Part shown: positions 47,788-59,500 of the stretch, in pieces
Position numbering within the stretch: the first letter of the stretch is position 1
How the letters are laid out: each line of letters starts with the position of its first letter
From: Lunularia cruciata
Taxonomy: Eukaryota > Streptophyta > Marchantiopsida > Lunulariales > Lunulariaceae
Direction: 5' to 3'
Assembly (NCBI GenBank): GCA_948567375.1
Contig: OX419762.1
Span: 55,508,841 to 55,572,840 of the forward strand
Length of the DNA: 64,000 nucleotides
Notes under the pieces: generated by a model
What the model was told of the DNA's origin: nothing
Database searches by the model: none
Seen by the model: only the letters and a program-made list of their open reading frames with translations
Program-made: the position numbers and the translations under genes

Positions 47788-48089
47788 CCACAAAGTTCAT
47801 GCCATCAAGACACATAAGTTGGTGTATGCATATTAATCTACCCTTTGAATGAATGATTGTATACTTAACTTGTTTATGACTGAAAAATCTTGAAGGACAA
47901 ACCTAGGCATTGAAGTGAAACCATGCATTCATGTGGGACTAGAGAGTGGCTCTCTAGGAATTTGACTAGAGTCAAGAATGATTCAAGAAAACACTTGCAC
48001 TACCTTGGTGTCTCATCAAGTAACATTCCAAGATAGGATTGAGTAGCTTGAATCATTTCTAACTCTAGCGTATATATAAACATTTCAAT

Positions 48090-48190
48090 TGTGACAACAT
48101 GGCAAGTATCACTTTTGCAGTAATCAGTAAGTACAATTTTTTCCCATAGAGATATGAGTTAGAAATGGTCAAATATAAAGTAAATTATAA
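48090..48190 (-). mobile_element. Family I unit I, 3' end (split by the chromovirus)
   Basis: Plus strand begins TGTGACAAC and then follows the family 3' end (GCAAGTATCACTTTTGCAGTAA, GTCAAATATAAAGTAAATT). The unit continues at 54,757-54,790 after the chromovirus and is then broken by unit J. Its 5' end is outside the window. Left flank is TCAAT. Confidence 0.75.
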
Positions 48191-48909
48191 TGTAATACCA
48201 AGAGCTAGCCATATGATCTAGATTGTAAATTTTGGTTTGGTAACATCTGGGATGATGTTGTACATGATGATCAAAATAGATCAGATAGAAGTATCACCTA
48301 AAGAGTACTTCTACTAATAGGGCAGAAACCAAAATAGACTTGAAAACCTTAGAACCAATAGCTAGATATATGATTTAAAGGTGAGAATTGGTTTGGTAAC
48401 ATCTGGAAGGATGTTACACATGATGGGTTAAACATATTAGAAAGAGGTATCAGCAAAAGGGGACTTCTACTAATAGAGTAAGAACCAAAATATGCCTGAA
48501 ATCTTTAAAGGCAATTTTGGAGGCCTAAAAGGATGAATTAAGCCTCAAAAATGTGCAGACCCCTCCTAAAATGTAAATGTTGGCCTGACCTCCCCCTTGC
48601 TTTCCAATGGTATCTCACCCATGTGATTTTGAGATTCCTACAAGAAGATTCCCTAAAAGATTCTCTCCGGTCAAAGCTTGTTTGACCAACTAGATAGGAC
48701 CAGGACTAACATGTCACCCATCCAAGTAAGTAATCCAAGGGTGGAGCTTACTGACATGTCACCTATCTATGTGCCTAATCCTATGGTGGAGCTTCTTTGG
48801 AGGAGATCCTCTTTGTCTATATAATGAAGAGAAGGTGCTCCTTCGGAGCATCGGATGATTGAGTGTGAAATTTGTGTTTTCTCTCTTCTCTTGTCCTCGG
48901 AGTATTACA
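48191..48909 (+). repeat. 5' LTR of the chromovirus
   Basis: Begins TGTAATACCAAGAGCTAG and ends CCTCGGAGTATTACA, 719 bases. A TATATAA box is at 48,818-48,824. The U3 part holds a diverged tandem duplication of about 150 bases (48,200-48,350 and 48,350-48,505). Confidence 0.92.
48818..48824 (+). promoter_or_regulatory. LTR TATA box of the chromovirus
   Basis: TATATAA about 90 bases before the LTR end; repeated at 54,665-54,671 in the 3' LTR. Confidence 0.65.
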
Positions 48910-48910
48910 A

Positions 48911-48927
48911 TGGTATTAGAGCTAGTG
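48911..48927 (+). other. Primer binding site
   Basis: TGGTATTAGAGCTAGTG one base after the LTR. It matches the usual TGGTATCAGAGC site for initiator methionine tRNA with one C-to-T change. Confidence 0.8.
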
Positions 48928-49507
48928 TTTTAGTCCAAGAGAGTGGATCACCCCTCTTGGAAGAACACGAACGACTGAAATTGAGTAATTTGAGTAGAGA
49001 ATAGAGAGTAATTGCTAGACTTAAGGACTGTAGAGAGCGGATGGGACGGATGCACCGGGAGGACAATTTCTCGCACCTAGCTTTTCATTCTTGAATCCAT
49101 TACAAATCAAGGTTATGTACATCCAGTGTGAGAAAATGAGAGTATTGGTAGTTTATCACTTTGGAGCAAAATTCATGGACATGGTGATGAACTCACCAAA
49201 CTTGGTGATTCTACTTGTGGTGGTACACGACAGAGAGTGGGATTTGACAATCTACATTCTATTATGATGTTATGGATGTGAATGTCCCAAATCCTCTCCC
49301 TTTCAACACTCAAGTAGAAATTTGTTATGTTGTGAGACCAAAAGTGATGTTTAGAGATTTTGTGCTTAGGAATTTAGGTGAGGAATATTATCAACGAGTG
49401 ATAGCTTCTGAGGTCCCAATGGTAGTTCCAATAGTTTGTGCACCTCCAACGTGATCATATTGACTTTGTATTGAAGTAGACATTAGCAATTAAGTGTTGC
49501 AGGAACC

Positions 49508-50500
49508 ATGGATCCGCAATTGCAAGAGCTGGTGCAAGGAATGCAAAGGTTTTTGAATGAATTTAGAGAGATTAAGATGACCATGGAGACATTACAAAGT
49601 CAAGTGCAGATCCTCACAAATGATCAAGCAATGCAAGAAGAAGATTTGTCTCAAAACCTTGTACCTACAACTAAAGTACTTGGAGAGACTCGTGCCTACA
49701 AACTCTGTCAACAATGAAGCTACATTGCTACTTCGGATGAAAAAGACCTACAACATTGAGCCTTACAAGGGGCAACGTACAATGGGAGTTGTGGAAAATT
49801 GGATCTCAAGAATGAATCAATATTTTTGATTATTCTCAATAGAGATTACAGAGCATGATGCAGGCGTGTATGCATGTGGGTACTTGACCAATAAAGCCCT
49901 CACATGGTACAATGCTTGGGAACGATCCATGTTGGCAGAAAGAAGGGAGGTCACGTGGACAACAATGCAAGAAGGATTGTTGAAGAATTTCCAATCGGTG
50001 GATTCCATGCAGATGGCCCAAATCAAACTATGGGGATTGAGACAAAAGAACAACATACAAGAGTATATGGAGGCATTTTTGGATCTACAAGTTGCAATAA
50101 CCAACATAAGTCCAACAAAGGCTCTTGACAATTTCAAATGAGGGTTGAAGGAGCAGATTTGCCAAGAAGTCATGGTTCAAAATCCTTGCATAGTATTTGA
50201 AACCATTGCTTGTACATAGAGAATAGAAAGAGCATTGGGTGGAGGTGAGGGAGTAGTTCCACCTCAATATTATTGGGCAAAAATTCCACACATGGGTGGA
50301 CCAATACCAATGGAATTGGTCAACCTTCAATTTCAAGATCAAGGAGCATGACCGCTTCAAGGAGAGCATGGACGGGTAGAAGAACAAAGAGATGGAGTCC
50401 CACGAGGAGAAGGAACTCACGTAGAATAACGCTGTTGTTACAATTGTGGCCGTATTGGGCACATATCTACCAATTTTTGCACTTGTTTCCCTAGGGGCCC
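49508..50500 (+). pseudogene. Chromovirus gag, broken
   Basis: Starts MDPQLQELVQGMQRFLNEF at 49,508. After a frame change it reads WISRMNQYF, TWYNAWERSMLAERREVTW and IQEYMEAFLDLQ, the usual gag capsid pattern. A zinc knuckle, CYNCGRIGHISTNFC, is at 50,436-50,480, with five instead of four residues before the last Cys. Several TGA and TAG stops. Gag would form the particle. Confidence 0.8.
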
Positions 50501-50584
50501 TTGGCCTTCATACATGCAATCTTTGAACAACATGGAAAGGTGCATTGAAGAGGAGGAGGTGGAAATCACTTTGGAAAATAAAGA

Positions 50585-50791
50585 TTGCTAGTAAATGTTC
50601 CTCATGGCCCTATTGGCTCAATAAGGAAGAAAAGAAGCAAGGGAAGGAAGAAGATGAACGTGCAAAGGTCCCAAAAAGCAACCTCACAATTAATTGTTGT
50701 GAATGGAGTCCTAGAAGGCAATCGAGTGAGAATATTAATAGATCTTGGAGCAATAGAGAATTTCTTGTCTTGCTCTATTGCAGTAAGATGA
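50585..50791 (+). pseudogene. Chromovirus protease remnant
   Basis: The active-site region reads RVRILIDLGAIENFLS near 50,730-50,775. Aspartic proteases of this group have D-S/T-G-A, so Ser to Leu has removed a conserved residue next to the catalytic Asp. The frame ends soon after. Confidence 0.75.
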
Positions 50792-51271
50792 GGAATGGAT
50801 CTAGAGAGAGATGAGAGTGACAAAGTAGGGCTACCTAATGGGAAAATAGAGACGATTGAATCATTATCTAAACGAGTAACACTCTCTATAGGAGAATATC
50901 AAGAAATAATTGAGTGGCAAGTGATACAATTAGCTTGTTATGATGTAACTTAGGAATGCCATGGATGGAGCATTACATCCCTATGGTAGATTGGAGGAAG
51001 AAAGTAGTGAGAACCCACCAATGGTCAATCATTGGGGTTAAAGAAAAATCACACAGGCAAGAACTGCCTCTGTATATCATAGGACGGCAACTGTCTATAA
51101 GACCGATAGATGTTTCATGGGTCTAATAAGAGAAGTTGAAAGTGCACAACTTGATGGAAAAATTCCTGAGAAACTGAAGGATGTGGTGGATGAGTTTCAA
51201 GATGCCTTTCCCGATGATCTACCCTCAACATTACTACCAAAAGGTGAGTAGATCATAAAATTGAGACACTC

Positions 51272-52080
51272 TTGAGGATGACACCTCCTTGTAAAGCCCC
51301 ATATCGCCTATCACCTTATGAGTTGGAGGAGTGTAAGACTCAAATTGAGGAGATGCTACAAAAAGGGTTCATCCAACCTAACATATCACTATATGGGGCT
51401 ACTATCTTGTTTGTGAAGAAGAAGGATAGTACAATGCGCATGTGCATTGACTATCGGAGTCTCAATCAGCAAACAATGAAGAACAAATACCCCTTACCTT
51501 GCATGGATGACCTGTTTGATCAACTCCATAGAGCCAGATACTTCACCAAATTGGACTTATAGAGTGGTTACAATCAAATCCAAATTGTAGATAAGGATGT
51601 GTACAAAATTGCCTTTGAACCAAGTATGGTCATTTTGAGTATCTTGTGATGCTTTTTGGCCTCACCAATGCACCTGCCACTTTCATGAGTCTAATGAATG
51701 ACATATTTCATCCATACTTGGATAAGTGTGTTATTGTCTTCTTGGACGACATCTTAGTAAACAATAGCACAATGAAGGAACACAAACAACGTATATGAGA
51801 AGTTCTCCAGATTCTAAGACAAAATTGATTGTATGCCAAAATCTCAAAGTGCAAGTTTGGCAAGTCTAAAGTAGACTACTTGGGGCATAGAGTAAGTGTT
51901 GAGGGCATTCAAGTATTGATGGATAAAATTAAGTTCATTAAAAAATGGAGTGCCCTAGAAGATAAGACTCAACTCAAGAGCTTCTTGGGGTTGACGAGAT
52001 TCTATCATAGATTTGTCAAGGATTTCTCCGAGGTTGCACAACCTTTAAAGGCACTACTTGGCAAGGGGAAGAAGTAGACA
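51272..52080 (+). pseudogene. Chromovirus reverse transcriptase, broken
   Basis: Open 51,272-51,562 ([46 protein letters not shown] then TAG). A one-base loss near 51,620 shifts the frame before [13 protein letters not shown] and [12 protein letters not shown]. The catalytic box reads [10 protein letters not shown] (FLDD at 51,739-51,750), intact. Then SKCKFGKSKVDYLGHRVS and FLGLTRFYHRFVKDFS. Stops within. Confidence 0.88.
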
Positions 52081-52560
52081 TGGAGAACCGCACAAGAGTT
52101 GGCCTTTCAAGAATTAAAAGCCACCTTGATACATGCACCAATCTTGAAGTGGTATGACCCAAAACGTCTAATCAAGTTGGCTACAAATGCATCAAGCGTA
52201 GCAATAGGAGCAGTCTTACAACAAGAGTGACATGATAGATAGCATCCAATTGTATATTTCTCTCAAAAGTTGTTACCGATAAAGCACATAAACCACACCA
52301 TAAAATGAGAAGAGCTGGCCATTGTTCTTGCAACCAAACATTGGAAGCACTATCTGGGCAAGAAGGCATTTGTAGTAGAGATAGACCATAAACCTCTAGT
52401 CTACCTTGAGACACAAAAAGATCTATCTCATCGCCAGATTTGGTGGGCAGAGTGACAACAATGCTTCAACATGACAATCACCTACATGGAAGGTAAGAAG
52501 CAACTTGCAGATACATTCACCCGGATGCCAATGGCAAAAACTTGGTGGTAGAGGTTAAGA
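52081..52560 (+). pseudogene. Chromovirus RNase H remnant
   Basis: Reads LAFQELKATLIHAPIL, then LATNASSVAIGAVLQQE, where the usual catalytic Asp of TDAS is Asn (a G-to-A change). Later HPIVYFSQKLLP, KHWKHYLGKKAFVVEIDHKP and YMEGKKQLADTFTRMP. At least five stops. Confidence 0.8.
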
Positions 52561-53830
52561 TTAGCCCTGAATTTTGGCCAGGGATTCTGGTTGCTACAAA
52601 AAACTGATCTATAGATTGTAGAAGTGCAATCATCCAAAGGAGTCACCAACATCCAAGTACTCACCTTTTGTGATGGTAGATTATGGATCCCAAATATCCT
52701 AGAATTACGCACCACCATTCTAGCAGAATGTCATGATTTGGCCATTGCAAGGCATGTTGGAGTGGATAAGACCTTGGATGTAGCCCAATGCCATTACTAT
52801 TGGCCCAAGATGAACAACGGCGTGATGGACTATGTGTGCAGCTGCCTACTTTGTCAACAAAACAAAGCTTCTAATCAAGCTCCTGCAAGGCTCCTTCAAC
52901 CTCTCCCTACTCCTACCCAATGCTGGGAGTAAGTGAGTATGGATCTCATCTATGAATTACCCAAGACCACCACAGGGTTTGACTCCATCGTGGTCTTTGT
53001 GGACCAACTCAACAAAATGATTCATATACACCCTACCACCAAGGATGTGACCGCCCCACAACTAGCTCAATTATACTTAGATGCAATCTTCTCTCACCAT
53101 GGTTTGTCTCGAGTACTCATCCCTGATAGAAGCACTTAATTCACGAGTTTGTTTTGGTAAACACTCTTTGGTTTCTTCAAAACCAAGTTAGCCATGTCCA
53201 CAACTTACCACCCACAAATAGATGGACAAATAGAGTAGGCTAATTGCACTATTGAAGACATGTTATGTGGCTTCACCTTAGAAGAGCAAGTGAGGTGGGA
53301 TACCCTACTCCCGTTGGTGGAATTTGTTTACAAAAATTTAGTGAATGCATCCACCCAGGTCACTATGTTCTTTCTCATGTATGGTAAGCATCCCTTCACA
53401 CCTTTTAGCTTGATGAAGATCCGTCCGATGGCTACCAAGGTTGATGTAGTCAACGCATTTATTTTGAGAATCCAACAAGGTGTGGAGAGTGCAAAGTGCA
53501 GATTACAAATTGCACAAAATTGATAGAAGTAGTATGTTAATGTACACCATAGGCACATGGAATTCAATGTTGGGGATCAAGTGTGGCTATCGACAACCAA
53601 CCTCACATTAGTTGGACCTTGTAAGCTCAGACCTCGTTTTATTGGGTCTTTCTTGATTCTTTGTTGAGTCGACACTGTGGCCTATCACCTCAAACTACCA
53701 CCACACATGAAGATCTATCTAGTCTTCCATGTTTCCCTAATACACAGATATGCTCCCTCATCAGACCAGTGTCATTCCACACAAGACATTCAACCAAGTA
53801 CCACACAAGATGTCCGACACTCATTGATGG
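52561..53830 (+). pseudogene. Chromovirus integrase, broken
   Basis: Zinc domain near 52,735-52,865: HDLAIARHVGVDKTL ... CSCLLCQQNK (H-H-C-C present). Core: SMDLIYELPKTTTGFDSIV with the first Asp, VLIPDRST with the second Asp, then TAG, and QIDGQIE near 53,220 with the Glu followed by TAG. C-terminal part NVGDQVWLSTTNL near 53,560. Joins DNA ends to the host in live elements. Confidence 0.85.
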
Positions 53831-53990
53831 CATGGAGGAATATGAAGTGGAGCGTATTCTCCAAAAATGCATGCGTGGTACTTGTCATCCGTGGGTGGAC
53901 TATCTAGTACAATGGAAAGGTTACTCCCTCTATGAAGCAACCTAGGAGCTTGCTACCAATTTGACACATTTGACCAATGTTGGTGTAAGC
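53831..53990 (+). pseudogene. Chromodomain of the integrase
   Basis: EEYEVERILQKCMRG, then WVDYLVQWKGYSLYEAT and a TAG in place of the usual Trp codon, followed by ELATNLTHL. This is the classical chromodomain pattern (VERIL, YLVKWKGY, WEP). In chromoviruses it guides insertion toward certain chromatin marks. Confidence 0.85.
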
Positions 53991-54027
53991 ATTTGAGCAA
54001 CAACCGCACAACAAGGACATTGCATCT

Positions 54028-54043
54028 TAAAAGGAGGGAGGTC
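54028..54043 (+). other. Polypurine tract
   Basis: TTAAAAGGAGGGAGGTC immediately before the 3' LTR; the purine run primes plus-strand synthesis in live elements. Confidence 0.7.
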
Positions 54044-54756
54044 TGTAATATCAAGAGCTAGCCATATGATCTAGATGTGAAATTTGGTTTGGTAACATCT
54101 AGAATGATGTTTTACATGATGGTCAAAATAGATCAGATAGAAGTATCACCAAAAGAGTACTTCTACTAATGGGATAGAAACCAAAATAGACTTGAAAACC
54201 TTAGAACCAATAGCTAGACATATGATTTAAAGGTGAAAATTGTTATCGGGAAGGATGTTACACATGATGGACTAACATATCAAAAAAAGATATCACCAAA
54301 TAGAGTAGGAACCAAAATATGCCTGAAATCTGTGAAAGCAATTTTGGAGGCCTAAAAGGATGAATTAGGCCTTGAAAATATGCAGTCCCCCCCCCCAATG
54401 GAGGAAATTTTGGCCTTCCCTCCCTCTTTCTTTGTCTTGTCAAGAGCTTTCCAATGGTACCTCACCCACGTGATTCTGAGATTCCTACAAGAAGATTCTC
54501 TAAAAGTTTCCCTCCGGTCAAAGCTTGTTTGACCAACCAGATAGGACCAAGATTGACATGTCCCCCATCCAAGTAAGTAATCCAAGGGTGGAGCTTGCTG
54601 ACATGTCACCTATCTATGTGCCTAATCCTATGGTGGAGCTTCCTTGGAGGAGATCCTCTTTGTCTATATAATAAAGAGAAGGTGCTCCTTTGGAGCATCG
54701 AATGATTGAGTGTGAAATTTGTGTTTTCTCTCTTCTCTTGTCCTCGGAGTATTACA
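54044..54756 (+). repeat. 3' LTR of the chromovirus
   Basis: Begins TGTAATATCAAGAGCTAG and ends GGAGTATTACA, 713 bases. Differs from the 5' LTR by many transitions, a shortened second half of the internal duplication and a run of C at 54,387-54,397. Confidence 0.92.
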
Positions 54757-54790
54757 AGTAACAATTAAATTCTTCTTGATTTTGTCTTTA
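54757..54790 (-). mobile_element. Family I unit I, continuation
   Basis: AGTAACAATTAAATTCTTCT and onward matches the family 3' end (CAGTAACATGTAGTTCTTCT in unit L) and joins 48,190. Unit J starts at 54,791. Confidence 0.65.
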
Positions 54791-55197
54791 TGTGGTACTC
54801 ACATTGTGTTTTTTTTGGTTTTGAGGAGTGTTGGACAAAGAAAGGTATAGTTGACAAGAAAGTAAATCCATTTTGGGAAAAGAAGAGGAAGAAATTGACT
54901 TTTCAGCAAAACCAAAGAAATGTTCCTTTAGGTCAAAAATTGTCTGAAATCTGGATACAAAAGGTCAGGTCCAAAGCCAAAGTAAGGAAGACTTTGCCTT
55001 GGAGTGATCAACCCAATGCAAAGAAAGCATAACAACTTTTCTTTGGACCGCAAATCAAGAACCAATGAAATGGCAAGACTAGCACGCCTTGACAATGACA
55101 AGAGGAACTCATGCAAAAAGTATGATTTATTAGTCAAAGTACAACTGACAAACAACAAAGGATTGCACCATTATAAAAGCAAGGTTTTCCCCAAGCA

Positions 55198-55930
55198 ATG
55201 AAAGAAACCATGTAGAAATATCCTTTACCCTTAAGAAGTCGAGTAGAAAATCCCATGGGAAGCAATTAGTTGGGAGAGAAATCCTTGTGTTGCCTATAAG
55301 AGTGAGAGTTCACAACAAAGGGACGAGGAATTGACTCGAGAGTGTTTAGAGCCACAAAGGAAAGAGATGAGAGGATTCAAAAAGTGCTCTTCACTGGGTA
55401 TGCAGAATCCCACAATGAAGAGGTTATATATGGTGGCATGGATTGAAGTCTTGTCAAGACTTTGTATCATGTTCTTGGCATGGAACTGGAACATTAACTT
55501 TCTAGAATTCATGAGCAAGATAGCTACAAGGAAATTGTGTAGAAGGCCCAAAAGCCATTGGGAAGAGGGGCAATCTGGCTTGATGGATAGAGTTGGATTG
55601 GAGGCTAGTATTGGGAAGAGAAGCTGGAGAGGAGATGGGTGCCTCTTTCTCCAAGAAAGAACACCTGGGGGAAGAGACTCTGGAGGTGAAGGACTCATTC
55701 CGGTGTGCCTAGAACAAAGAATGGGTACAAGGTGGAGAATTATCACAATTCGATCCAGTGGAGTATCATGGTGAGTCTAATGGTGATCTTCAAATTGGAG
55801 TGCACAATGTACATTACAAAGCATCAAGCGGTCTTCTTTCACCAGATGTTTGCGGGTGAGTTAGTCAATTGGGCAAAGAGTTTCTACACATGCACAAGGT
55901 TGATGGTGTTGAACTAGAGGGACCAAACGA
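55198..55930 (+). pseudogene. Family I domain protein in unit J, first part
   Basis: ATG near 55,190-55,200, about 20-26 bases after TATAAAA. Open from 55,331 to 55,774 with RGFKKCSSLGMQNPTMKRLY, VEILSRL-like and IMFLAWNWNINFLEFMSKIA, then shifted to NGYKVENYHNSIQWSIMVSL and MYITKHQAVFFHQMFAGELV. Element K inserted before the PPHY block. Confidence 0.65.
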
Positions 55931-58152
55931 TGTCGTGTTGTGGTTTGCATAGGCCGTAACAAAGTGACTTATCATAGTTTAGCTCCACGTTAGGGAGGTA
56001 GGTTGCATGCTAGATCCAATGGATGAGATGTTGCCATGTGAGCCATCTATGTACATGTATGTGATTGGCCATATGGGTAACAATCTTATCAAGTTTGATG
56101 GCTCTAATGAATAAAGATGAGTGCGAGTGGAGAGACGGGTGTGTTTTAGTTTGGAGAGTCTCGAGGGGAGAAGGATGTTGGGAGAGAGTTGTAGCAGAGA
56201 GAGAGTGTTAGAGCATCAGAGGAAGCATTTGAGCATGAGATGTCCCATGCTCCCAATCTGCCACTCCTAAATCCTTTTCTCATCAAGATTCAGATTTTAC
56301 ACCATGAAGACTTACGGGATTGGTTGGTAGCATGTTTCAGGGTGGTGTTTGTGGAGTCGGTGATGGGAAACCCAAATCCTATCGTCCTTCCGGTGCTTAC
56401 TTATGAGAATGTTTGGGACTAGACAATCTATGTCCTTCTATAGTTGAGGAATGCCTAAAATTTTGCTCATAAGCTTCAAGGTGGAGTTGTGGGGTCCATT
56501 TGTCAAAAAGTAAAAAGACAAAAGGACAAATGTGCAAGAGCTTGGGTCCCAAGACAAAAGTCAGGAGTTTTTTTACCATTGGGGGAGTTCGGTGAGGCCT
56601 TTTGGGGAATGAAGGACATGATTAAAAAGAGGAGATGACAAGCTACAATCTGAAGACATAAATCACGCAATTTGAGCGGAGTATAAGAGGGATATGATCA
56701 ATTGAGTGAAGGGGGGGTTTGAATTCATACCCAAGAGCACAAAGTAGTCAATTGAGAGAGCTTCTTGAGATTTTTTCACTATCTGCTAGTGGGATTGGGG
56801 AGAAGACAAAGTGCTTATAGTCCCAAGTGCAATAAATTCCAGTTTTGGGTCAATCTCAAATTAGATCTAATTGATTGAAGTTGAAGCTTATGGGATGTAA
56901 GGTGTTGGAGAAGGGCTAATGATCAGGTATGGAGTTTTGGTCACTTCCCAAGTTGAGGTTTGAATTTCCTTATGAAAATTTCTAGAGTTGTTGGTGGATA
57001 GGTCAAGCACCTTTATGCAAAAATTTCATGTGAATTCTTCAAATAAATAAATCAGGGTCTTGGATCAAGTATACCTGGGTCTGTAGAGCTCACAAGCTAG
57101 CCCAGCTCAAGAATTGATCCATATCTAAAGACTTGGGTTGGATTAGGCTACCAAAATTTGCAAGCGTTTAGACAAGAACACAAACAGCTATTGTGGAAAT
57201 TTTGGTTGGTTCAAGGTCTGTGAAGAGTGAGATCTGATGCAAAACATCCTGTTGAAAATACTATCATAAGCTCGGTAGAGCAATTTTATCTTTCATCTTG
57301 ATTAGATATCAAGTCTCCTATCTTGTGACTATGATTGAAAGTTTCAGGTTGCCAGATTGTTTTTGTGGATCAAGTGTATTCCTAATCAGAAATATAGGAA
57401 AAATTTGCCAAGAACCAAGAGCAAACCTTAAAAAGAAGATTTCAAAATTAGGGTGAATTTTGAAATTAGCCAACTTTGAGAGCTTGTTCAGGAGAGTTCT
57501 AGTAATATGATTGAAGTGTTTTTTATATCAATGGAAAGCTTATCTCACAGGCTTCTCATTGAATCCTAGATCAATTGAATCCAATCTATGTAGAAATAGT
57601 TACTTGCATATGAGCTGCACAGAGTTTTCCCCATCAAAAAGACATAGAAAATCCCCACATGAAATAGAAATTTGTTAAGATTTGAAGTACAGATGGGAGG
57701 AGGCTTGGAGTACAGGTTGAGATGAGCTTGATGACAGAGCAAGAAGGCTTTGAAGCTCTTTTCCAAACAAAAAGTAAAGAGAGTTGTTGCCTTATTCTTG
57801 TGATTGGATCCTCTCTGTGCTTGTATGCCTGTTTGTACGGCCAGTTGGCTTGGATTGGTGTGCGGGCGTTATGCTCAGATTATTTCCTTCTATAAGTATT
57901 TTGTATTTCTCCTTGGTTATGCTAGAAGTGATGACCAGCAGACCAGGAGTGTGTGTTGTGATGGCAGGTCAGGTTGCCCGGTACTACCCTTCCCGATAGC
58001 AAGAATATTAGTTATGAGAAAGGAGGGTTCCGGCGATAAGGGGCACATGCGTGTTCTATCAAGTCATTACGGGTTTACCTCTAGCCTTGATCTGTAGTCT
58101 CCACAGCTAGGCACCTTGTGTGTTCCCAAAGAGAGAAAAGAAAAGTACGACA
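55931..58152. mobile_element. Unrelated LTR-like element K (2.2 kb)
   Basis: The host gene of unit J reads GGACCAAACG up to 55,929 and resumes with AACGCCAGCCCATTACC at 58,152, so AACG is duplicated. The insert begins TGTCGTGTTGTGG and ends AAAGTACGACA, so it has TG and CA ends and a short inverted repeat TGTCGT/ACGACA. Only short frames are seen, for example 56,240-56,422, with no known domain. The best guess is a solo LTR of another family; the exact edges are uncertain by one base. Confidence 0.6.
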
Positions 58153-59500
58153 ACGCCAGCCCATTACCTCATACCATTTGCGGCTTACTTTTACCTCAAG
58201 TTGAATCTGCTGCGAGGAGAGGAAAGAAACAGGGTGCTATCGCATTTCCACCCAAATTTACAAAAGGATGAGGATGAGGATGAGGAGGAGAAGTTGAACA
58301 TCCATCTACAATGCTGCAATGACAAGAAGTACCAAAAGATTGGGCTTGATCAATTGGCTGAGATATCTCTTCTAAAGAGAAGGAAAGGGACAAGACCCAA
58401 GGAATGGAGTTCACTTGTGCAGACTGCAAAGGCAAGGAGAACGGAGGTAGTCCAAAGAATGATGTTGCAGACTCCCATGACAGACAAAGAGTCAAAAGGG
58501 GAGATTGAGTCAAAGTTAGTGGAAGTAGAGGATGAAGAAGTAGAGTTAACTCTATACAGCAAGGAGTTTGGAAGCAATGGCAAACCCAAAGTATAGCAGT
58601 TGGAAGAAGAAGAACAAGAACGACAACAAGATATTGATCAAATCAGGGAAGGAGAGTTGCCAAGTTTGGAGTTGTTTGGGCAAGAAGAAGATATGCTAGC
58701 TGAAGATCCAACTCAAGATTTGGAAGAAGTAGGGAACTTGAGGAAGGAGGAAGTGGATGTCATTCACTTGGAAGATGATGAAACTTCAAGCAAAGATGGA
58801 GTGTTACCAATCCCAAGATCCCAACTCCGGGTGCAAGCTCAACTGAATGAGGTTGGAGGTAAAGAAGAAGAAAGAGAAGAGGGCTATGAAGGAGTGGAGT
58901 ATCTTTAGGAGGTAGTTTGTCCGCTATTAGTGCAATTGGAGAGAAGGAAGAAAGAAGTACAACGCACAGAGTGAGAAATGTCTTGCAGGTATTTAGAGCA
59001 ATGGAAGAAGAGAATGAAAAATTGAAGAAACATCTGACCAGAGGAGAAGAAGAACTAGAGACATTACAAGTTGACAATGTGTTGCAGAAGAAGGTCAATG
59101 AAAATCTGTAGGAGAAATTTGAGAAGCAAGGATAGGAGTTAGCGATGAAGGTGAAGGAAGTAACGTACAAGAGACTTTAGGTAGAGAAATTGATGGCCAA
59201 AGTAAAGATTGCACAAGAGGAAGTCAATGTAGAGAGAGGTATAGTCATAGCAAAGAAATTTGAATTGGAAGCATTTAGTCAAAAGGAACAAGAGAAGGGT
59301 GCAGCGTGGCAACATGAATTAAGCAAGTGCCATCAAGACGAATGGAGCTTGCAAGATTTGGTGAAGACATTGGAGGCAAAGATTGGAGAGTATGCAAAGG
59401 AGTTGGAAGATTGCACTGCAAAGTACAAAGTAGGATTGCAAGTAGAGAGTGCTACAATTCAAGAAGAGCGTGAAAGACAAAGACTTGTAGACTCGGTGGA
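58152..59500 (+). pseudogene. Family I domain protein in unit J, second part
   Basis: HYLIPFAAYFYLKLNLLRGE, RNRVLSHFHPNLQKDEDEDE, a basic patch (LKRRKGTRPKEW), the acidic stretch DKESKGEIESKLVEVEDEEV (to 58,596, stop at a CAG-like position) and the coiled coil to 59,500 (LKKHLTRGEEELETLQVDNV, WQHELSKCHQDEWSLQDLV). Four stops. Unit L interrupts it after RQRLVDS. Confidence 0.7.

Larger units (their letters stand above)
29709..48089 (+). mobile_element. Family II LTR-like repeat hosting D, E, F, G, H and I
   Basis: Starts TGTCACAACCC, a typical LTR beginning. The host sequence is continuous across the insertions at 31,181-34,968, 35,453-37,194 and 37,393-46,439. It has TATAAAA at 30,212 before a decayed gene and TATAAAA at 47,726 after it, with AATAAA 56 bases later, the expected U3-R arrangement of an LTR. 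Without insertions it is about 4 kb long up to 48,089, where family I unit I interrupts it. Its right end is outside the window. Confidence 0.6.
48191..54756 (+). mobile_element. Ty3/gypsy chromovirus, complete but dead
   Basis: Two LTRs (48,191-48,909 and 54,044-54,756), primer site, gag, protease, reverse transcriptase, RNase H, integrase, chromodomain and polypurine tract, in Ty3/gypsy order. Target flanks are TATAA and AGTAA; comparison with other family I units suggests AGTAA was the original. It inserted into unit I. Stops and frameshifts occur in every coding part and the LTRs differ at many sites, so it is old. The chromodomain places it among plant chromoviruses; the exact clade was not determined. 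Confidence 0.93.
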
